Positions 6,562 to 9,678 of a stretch of DNA of 9,678 bases are shown here, piece after piece. The notes under the pieces were generated by a model. The model was not told the origin of the DNA, did no database searches, and was given only the letters and a program-made list of their open reading frames with translations. How positions within the stretch are numbered: position 1 is the stretch's first letter; every line of letters begins with the position of its first letter. Source of the stretch: an uncultured Collinsella sp. (lineage in GTDB: Bacteria; Actinomycetota; Coriobacteriia; Coriobacteriales; Coriobacteriaceae); assembly GCA_902478985.1 (NCBI GenBank), contig CABSNH010000054.1, positions 1 to 9,678 on the forward strand. The letters are read 5' to 3'. A program made the translations under genes and the position numbers.

Positions 6562-6665
6562 GTTGCAATAAAACGTTCGAGATACGATATATCAGTTCTG
6601 ATGGAACATGAAGTGTGAGGAGAAGGAGCCGCCAAGCGGCCCTAACGTCCACGTGCCATATTTGC

Positions 6666-6706
6666 CCTTTGCCGATTTATCCAATCTTTACAATACCTTT
6701 GCCGAT
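6666..6706. repeat. 11-bp direct repeat upstream of the flavoprotein gene
   Basis: CCTTTGCCGAT occurs at 6666-6676 and again at 6696-6706, 30 bases start to start, close to three helical turns. A TACAAT box (-10-like, 6689-6694) lies between the copies, but no -35 element at normal spacing is clear (TTGCCG at 6669-6674 is only 14 bases upstream). This may be a regulator site around the promoter, or chance. Confidence 0.3.
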
Positions 6707-6743
6707 CACCCATGCGACAATGCGCGAACGAGAAAGGAATCCT

Positions 6744-8270
6744 ATGGAATCAACTGATGTACTGGTAATCGGATCGGGCATCGCGGGCCTTTGCGCCGCC
6801 ATAGAAGCAGCACGCGCGGGCGCAACCGTAGCTATCGCAAGCGCCGGCAAGACTATGAGTGGATCGAGCTTCTTCCCCGGAACCTGGGGCCTGGGACTAA
6901 TCGGACCCGTTAACGAAGACGACGAACAGGACCTCATCGACACCATCCAGACCGTCGGTGGCGGCGTTGCCGACCCCGAACTCGTCCAGACGTTCGTCCA
7001 CGGCATCCCCAAAGCGATTGACTGGCTCGAACAGGATCTGGGCGTAGAACTCCAGCGCCCGCAAAGCGCCGAGAGCGCCCAACAAAAGCAATTTATCCCC
7101 TGCTTTGACCATAAGACACGCATGTGGCGCGGCCTCACCCGCAAACCCCTCGAAGACGCATGTACGGCCCAGATAGAGTTGCTCGGCATTCGCCTACTCC
7201 CCCGCCACGAGCTTATCGATCTTGTTGAGGATACGAACGGAAAGATTGCCGGCGCCTTGTTCTACGACCGCGCAAACGAGCATCTCGTGCCTATGGCAGC
7301 CAGGACCACTATCATCGCTGCAGGCGGCACGGGCGGCCTGTTCGAGCGCAGCCTCACTTCGGTCGATGTACTCAGCTCCTCGCAGGCTATCGCGCAATCG
7401 CACGGCGCATCCCTTACCAATATAGAGTTCATGCAGATGATGCCCGGCTTCATTAAACCTAAGCGTAACCTGGTCTTCAACGAAAAAACCTGGCGCTACG
7501 TCACGTTCGACCAACCGGTCGACATTGCCAACGAAAAGTTAGACGATCTGCTTGAGCAACGCTCCGGATATGGCCCCTTCACTTCGCGCCTGGCTTCCCG
7601 CGCCATCGATCTTGCCATCGATCAAGCGGGTGACGAAGGTCTGGCGCTCCACTACGACTTCCCTCGCAAGGATGTTCCCGAGTTCGTGGAGACCTTTGCC
7701 ACTTGGCTACAAGACGAGCATGGTATCGCTCCGAGCGACGAGATGCGTGTGGCGATGTATGCCCACGCGGCCAACGGCGGCATCAAGATCGACAGGACCG
7801 CGTACACGGGAGTTGAGGGCCTCTACGCCTGTGGCGAGGCAACAGGCGGCATGCACGGCGCTGACCGCATCGGAGGCCTGTCGAGCGCCAATGGCATCGT
7901 ATTCGGGCGCATTGCGGGCGCATCAGCGGCTCGAGCAGCACTGGACGCTCCCGAGGCTGACGCACCGGTGGATGTCGCCCTCCCCGAGCATGGCATCGCT
8001 ACAGCAGTCGCCGAGCGCCTAACCCGCTGCCTCAAGCACACAATGAGCGCCTGCTGCATGATCAACAGGACCGATGCAGGTCTATCCAAGGCGCTGCAGG
8101 AGCTTGAAAGCCTGCAAGATGAAGCCACGACTCTAAATAAGCCGCGTGCCAACGACAGCGAAATCGCTGCCCTCGCGCGCCTACAGTCGCAAATTCAGCT
8201 GGCTGCGGAGATGGTCAAAGCCATGCGCAAACGAACCGAAAGCCTAGGTTCGCACTATCGAGCGAATTAA
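6744..8270 (+). CDS. FAD-binding protein of the fumarate reductase/L-aspartate oxidase flavoprotein superfamily
   Basis: A 508-residue flavoprotein. The FAD Rossmann motif is at the N-terminus (DVLVIGSGIAGLCAAIEAA, 5-23), a second FAD contact is AAGGTGG (192-198), and the C-terminal FAD segment is GLYACGEATGGMHGADRIGG (359-378). The tail has KRTESLGSHYR (496-506), like the NadB/SdhA C-terminus. Aligning by eye to E. coli NadB, His341 and Arg375 match the active-site His351 and Arg386. The FHPT motif carrying His244 is replaced by MMPGF (232-236), and the RGEGG segment is absent, with only Arg251 nearby. It is therefore probably not a standard aspartate oxidase or fumarate reductase, and its substrate is unknown. 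No signal peptide or heme-binding motif is present. The start at 6744 has AAAGGA (6733-6738) 5 bases upstream; Met at 6720 has none. It is a single gene between two hairpins. Its codon use is less biased than the upstream operon. Confidence 0.85.
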   Translation: MESTDVLVIGSGIAGLCAAIEAARAGATVAIASAGKTMSGSSFFPGTWGLGLIGPVNEDDEQDLIDTIQTVGGGVADPELVQTFVHGIPKAIDWLEQDLGVELQRPQSAESAQQKQFIPCFDHKTRMWRGLTRKPLEDACTAQIELLGIRLLPRHELIDLVEDTNGKIAGALFYDRANEHLVPMAARTTIIAAGGTGGLFERSLTSVDVLSSSQAIAQSHGASLTNIEFMQMMPGFIKPKRNLVFNEKTWRYVTFDQPVDIANEKLDDLLEQRSGYGPFTSRLASRAIDLAIDQAGDEGLALHYDFPRKDVPEFVETFATWLQDEHGIAPSDEMRVAMYAHAANGGIKIDRTAYTGVEGLYACGEATGGMHGADRIGGLSSANGIVFGRIAGASAARAALDAPEADAPVDVALPEHGIATAVAERLTRCLKHTMSACCMINRTDAGLSKALQELESLQDEATTLNKPRANDSEIAALARLQSQIQLAAEMVKAMRKRTESLGSHYRAN

Positions 8271-8312
8271 ACTGGACGCCTATCTAACGCAGAACACAAC
8301 TAATCGATATCC

Positions 8313-8348
8313 ATGGGTCCCGTGAGCTCGAAGTGACACGGGGCCCAT
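8313..8348 (+). terminator. Strong hairpin after the flavoprotein gene, probable terminator without a T tract
   Basis: ATGGGTCCCGTG (8313-8324) pairs with CACGGGGCCCAT (8337-8348) over 12 positions with one U.G wobble around a 12-base loop. It begins 42 bases after the stop codon. The sequence after it (TCGTGTCC) is not T-rich, so it may protect the 3' end or act as a factor-assisted terminator rather than a classic intrinsic one. Confidence 0.5.
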
Positions 8349-8373
8349 TCGTGTCCGCACGACAGCGTATCCT

Positions 8374-8403
8374 TATTCTGAATACAGAGCGGGCAAAGCC
8401 CGC
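8374..8403 (+). promoter_or_regulatory. Palindrome and hairpin in the dinD leader
   Basis: TATTC-T-GAATA (8374-8384) is an odd-centred inverted repeat. Five bases after it a compact hairpin GCGGGC-AAA-GCCCGC (8389-8403) ends 18 bases before the dinD ribosome binding site. Either could regulate dinD, but no LexA-type box (GAAC-N4-GTTC or CTG-N10-CAG) is visible. Confidence 0.3.
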
Positions 8404-8431
8404 ATGGACAATAGGCCAGCGAGGAGGAGAT

Positions 8432-9292
8432 ATGGATAGTGGAGATATCGAGAAGTGGCGTCTCGAACTTGATAGCTACGCCAATGTGGAAGACGGGGTT
8501 GAGTATTGGCTCGCACGCGATTTAATGGAACCCATGGGATACACTCGATGGGAGAACTTCGCCGAAGTTGTTAAGAGGGCAAAAGTCTCGTGCGAAACAA
8601 ACAAAACTCCAGTTGATTCCCATTTTCGTGACACCACGAAAATGGTAACTGCCGGTGTCGCCGCTCGCGCGGTTAAAGACTACAAACTTACGCGCTATGC
8701 ATGCTATTTAATCGCCCAGAACGGAGATTCAAACAAGCCAGAGATCGCACTCGCCCAGGCATACTTTGCCGTGCAGACGCGCCGCCAAGAGCTCATAGAG
8801 CAGCGCTTCGCAGAGATTCAGCGCTTGCAGGCGCGCCACTCGCTATCCGATTCAGAGAAACAGCTCTCGGGTATTGCGTTCAAACGCGGCGTGGACTCCA
8901 AAGGATTCGCGATCATCAAGTCGAAGGGCGATGAAGCGTTATTCGGCGGCAGAAGCACGGCGGAAATGAAGCAGCAGCTCGGCGTACCCAAGAGCGCGGC
9001 ATTGGCGGACAGGTTAGCCGATGTCCTCATCAAAGCAAAGGACCTTACGAACTCGATGACTGCTTTCAACGCAGAGGAACACGACCTGTACGGTCTGGAC
9101 CAAATCAAGCAAGAGCACGTCGAGAACAACACAAGCGTGCGTGGCAGCCTCATCGACCGCGGAATTGTCCCCGAAAATCTACCACCTGCCGAGGACACAA
9201 AGAAGCTCGAGCGCCGCGTGAAGGCAGACGAGAAGGAACTCAAGGAGGGTACTGACGGCTTTGCCGATCCACAGGGTAGACTCGATTTGTAA
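8432..9292 (+). CDS. dinD: DNA damage-inducible protein D (DinD)
   Basis: A 286-residue homologue of E. coli DinD (274 residues), an SOS-induced protein reported to interfere with RecA filament activity. The N-terminal BRO-N-like part covers about residues 20-120. It includes YWLARDLMEPMGYTRWENF (25-43), DSHF (62-65) and the hallmark KLTRYACYLIAQNGD (85-99) followed by KPEIALAQAYFAVQTRRQEL (102-121). The C-terminal region has FGGRSTAEMKQQLG (171-184) and the family end motif GIVPENLPPAED (244-255), then a charged helix. The start at 8432 is set by AGGAGG at 8422-8427; the open frame upstream to 8333 has no such site. It stands alone, between a hairpin and a tRNA locus. Codon use is less GC-rich than the suf genes (runs such as AAACAAACAAAA), so it may have been acquired horizontally. 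A role in DNA-damage response is inferred from family; no LexA box was found. Confidence 0.9.
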   Translation: MDSGDIEKWRLELDSYANVEDGVEYWLARDLMEPMGYTRWENFAEVVKRAKVSCETNKTPVDSHFRDTTKMVTAGVAARAVKDYKLTRYACYLIAQNGDSNKPEIALAQAYFAVQTRRQELIEQRFAEIQRLQARHSLSDSEKQLSGIAFKRGVDSKGFAIIKSKGDEALFGGRSTAEMKQQLGVPKSAALADRLADVLIKAKDLTNSMTAFNAEEHDLYGLDQIKQEHVENNTSVRGSLIDRGIVPENLPPAEDTKKLERRVKADEKELKEGTDGFADPQGRLDL

Positions 9293-9305
9293 ATATTCCG
9301 GGTTA

Positions 9306-9328
9306 CTTTGGTGGGCCGTCAGGGGGTC
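9306..9328 (-). repeat. Fragment of a tRNA-Lys 3' end, att-like repeat
   Basis: These 23 bases match 9483-9506 except for one missing G. The shared part covers, on the minus strand, the 3' half of the T arm, the acceptor strand ACGGCCC, the discriminator A, and AAAG beyond the tRNA end. This copy carries CCA where the complete gene at 9490 has CCC. The match stops sharply at 9328, inside the T loop. Duplicated tRNA 3' ends are typical of integrase attachment sites, but could also come from a decayed tandem tRNA gene. Confidence 0.6.
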
Positions 9329-9384
9329 AGCTTGCTGCGCAGGCGGCCGCTGCGGCGCCAAGGCGCCTTGCGCGCTGCGCTGAC
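9326..9384. repeat. GC-rich imperfect palindrome
   Basis: GTCAGC (9326-9331) and GCTGAC (9379-9384) bound a 59-base stretch of nested inverted repeats, including GCGGCCGC (9343-9350), GGCGCC-AA-GGCGCC (9354-9367 region) and AAGGCGCCTT (9360-9369). It could fold into an extended hairpin on either strand. It sits between dinD and the tRNA terminator; function unknown. Confidence 0.5.
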
Positions 9385-9403
9385 AAACGCTTACGCGTTT
9401 TCT
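9385..9403 (+). terminator. Weak candidate terminator after dinD
   Basis: AAACGC (9385-9390) and GCGTTT (9395-9400) form a perfect 6-bp stem around TTAC, with one more T and then CT after the stem. It is the only plus-strand hairpin with a T run after dinD, but the stem is short and AT-containing. Confidence 0.3.
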
Positions 9404-9444
9404 AAGCTCCGCGCCCTTTCGGGTTCGACCCCATGTGAGGTCAA

Positions 9445-9477
9445 CAAAAAAGACGGCCAACTTTCGTTGACCGTCTT
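9445..9477 (-). terminator. Intrinsic terminator of the tRNA-Lys transcript (minus strand)
   Basis: On the minus strand AAGACGGTCAAC (9477-9466) pairs with GTTGGCCGTCTT (9461-9450) over 12 positions with one G.U wobble, closed by a GAAA tetraloop and followed by a T run (complement of AAAAAA at 9446-9451). It begins 13 bases after the 3' end of the tRNA gene at 9490. Confidence 0.93.
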
Positions 9478-9489
9478 ACATGCTTTGGG

Positions 9490-9562
9490 TGGGCCGTCAG
9501 GGGGTCGAACCCTGGACCTTGGGATTAAGAGTCCCCTGCTCTACCAACTGAGCTAACGACCC
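9490..9562 (-). tRNA. tRNA-Lys (anticodon CTT)
   Basis: The minus strand gives a full cloverleaf of 73 bases. The acceptor GGGTCGT pairs with ACGGCCC (one wobble). The D arm is GCTC...GAGC, and the anticodon arm is GGGGA-CTCTTAA-TCCCA, with CTT at positions 34-36 and one 27-43 mismatch. The T arm is CAGGG-TTCGACC-CCCTG and the discriminator is A. The 3' end continues CCC instead of CCA, so CCA would need to be added or repaired by the CCA-adding enzyme. It differs from the second copy at a single base in the shared region (T-loop position 59, C instead of A). It decodes AAG, a codon used heavily in the neighbouring operons. Confidence 0.95.
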
Positions 9563-9566
9563 AAAG

Positions 9567-9592
9567 CTAAAGTCCGTTGTGACGGACTTTAG
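9567..9592 (-). other. Perfect hairpin between the two tRNA-Lys genes
   Basis: CTAAAGTCCGT (9567-9577) and ACGGACTTTAG (9582-9592) form a perfect 11-bp stem with a 4-base loop in the short spacer between the tRNA genes. On the transcribed minus strand it is followed by CTTTGGG rather than a T run, so it is more likely an RNA-processing structure or weak terminator than a full stop. Confidence 0.7.
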
Positions 9593-9605
9593 AGGAGATA
9601 TCGTG

Positions 9606-9678
9606 TGGTGGGCCGTCAGGGGTTCGAACCCTGGACCTTGGGATTAAGAGTCCCCTGCTCTACCAACTGAGCTAACGA
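9606..9678 (-). tRNA. tRNA-Lys (anticodon CTT), 5' end cut by the window edge
   Basis: A second tRNA-Lys(CTT), nearly identical to the copy at 9490-9562, with an encoded CCA (plus-strand TGG at 9606-9608). The mature body runs from 9609; the window stops at 9678, three bases short of the expected 5' end. Its T loop is TTCGAAC, one base different from the other copy. Confidence 0.93.

Noticed and set aside
8374..8384. TATTCTGAATA as a LexA box for dinD
   Set aside because: It does not fit the Gram-positive or the E. coli LexA consensus.
9308..9556. Plus-strand open frame across the tRNA region
   Set aside because: It reads through a terminator and antisense to a tRNA gene, so it is not a credible protein.

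Overview
The window looks like chromosomal DNA from a GC-rich, anaerobic actinobacterium of the class Coriobacteriia, most likely Collinsella or a close relative. This is inferred from the strong G/C-ending codon bias, the sufD-sufS-sufU gene order, and proteins of the GGGtGRT and NifU-like scaffold families typical of anaerobes. The taxon is judged from recognition, not from a search. The first 46 bases are not biological: they are the end of the Illumina P5 primer, an i5 index and the full Nextera Read 1 transposon adapter, so the real insert starts at base 47 and the first gene is cut there.

Region 1 (47-2931) is the 3' end of a suf iron-sulfur assembly operon: sufD (5' end missing), sufS and sufU, translationally coupled by overlapping stop and start codons and closed by a strong intrinsic terminator. 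Region 2 (2932-4734) is mostly non-coding. It holds a minus-strand gene for a Y1/REP-associated transposase-like protein that has lost both histidines of its HUH motif. Beyond that gene's 3' end lie two inverted, hairpin-forming copies of a REP-like sequence. Region 3 (4735-6561) is a two-gene operon encoding a NifU/IscU-like scaffold protein and a GGGtGRT protein, with codon use suggesting high expression and a strong terminator. The role of this pair is essentially unknown, and it is the best candidate here for an uncharacterised system.

Region 4 (6562-8348) holds a flavoprotein of the fumarate reductase/L-aspartate oxidase superfamily in which part of the usual active site is not recognisable. 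Region 5 (8349-9678) holds dinD, then a non-coding stretch with a tRNA-Lys 3'-end fragment and GC-rich palindromes, then two minus-strand tRNA-Lys(CTT) genes that share a terminator. The tRNA fragment next to a less GC-rich accessory gene suggests past integration or recombination at the tRNA locus.

Taken together, the left two thirds is an iron-sulfur neighbourhood: SufS supplies sulfur through SufU to a SufBCD scaffold (sufB and sufC presumably lie upstream, outside the window), and a second IscU-fold protein is encoded about 1.9 kb further on. The right third is a tRNA-linked, more variable region.
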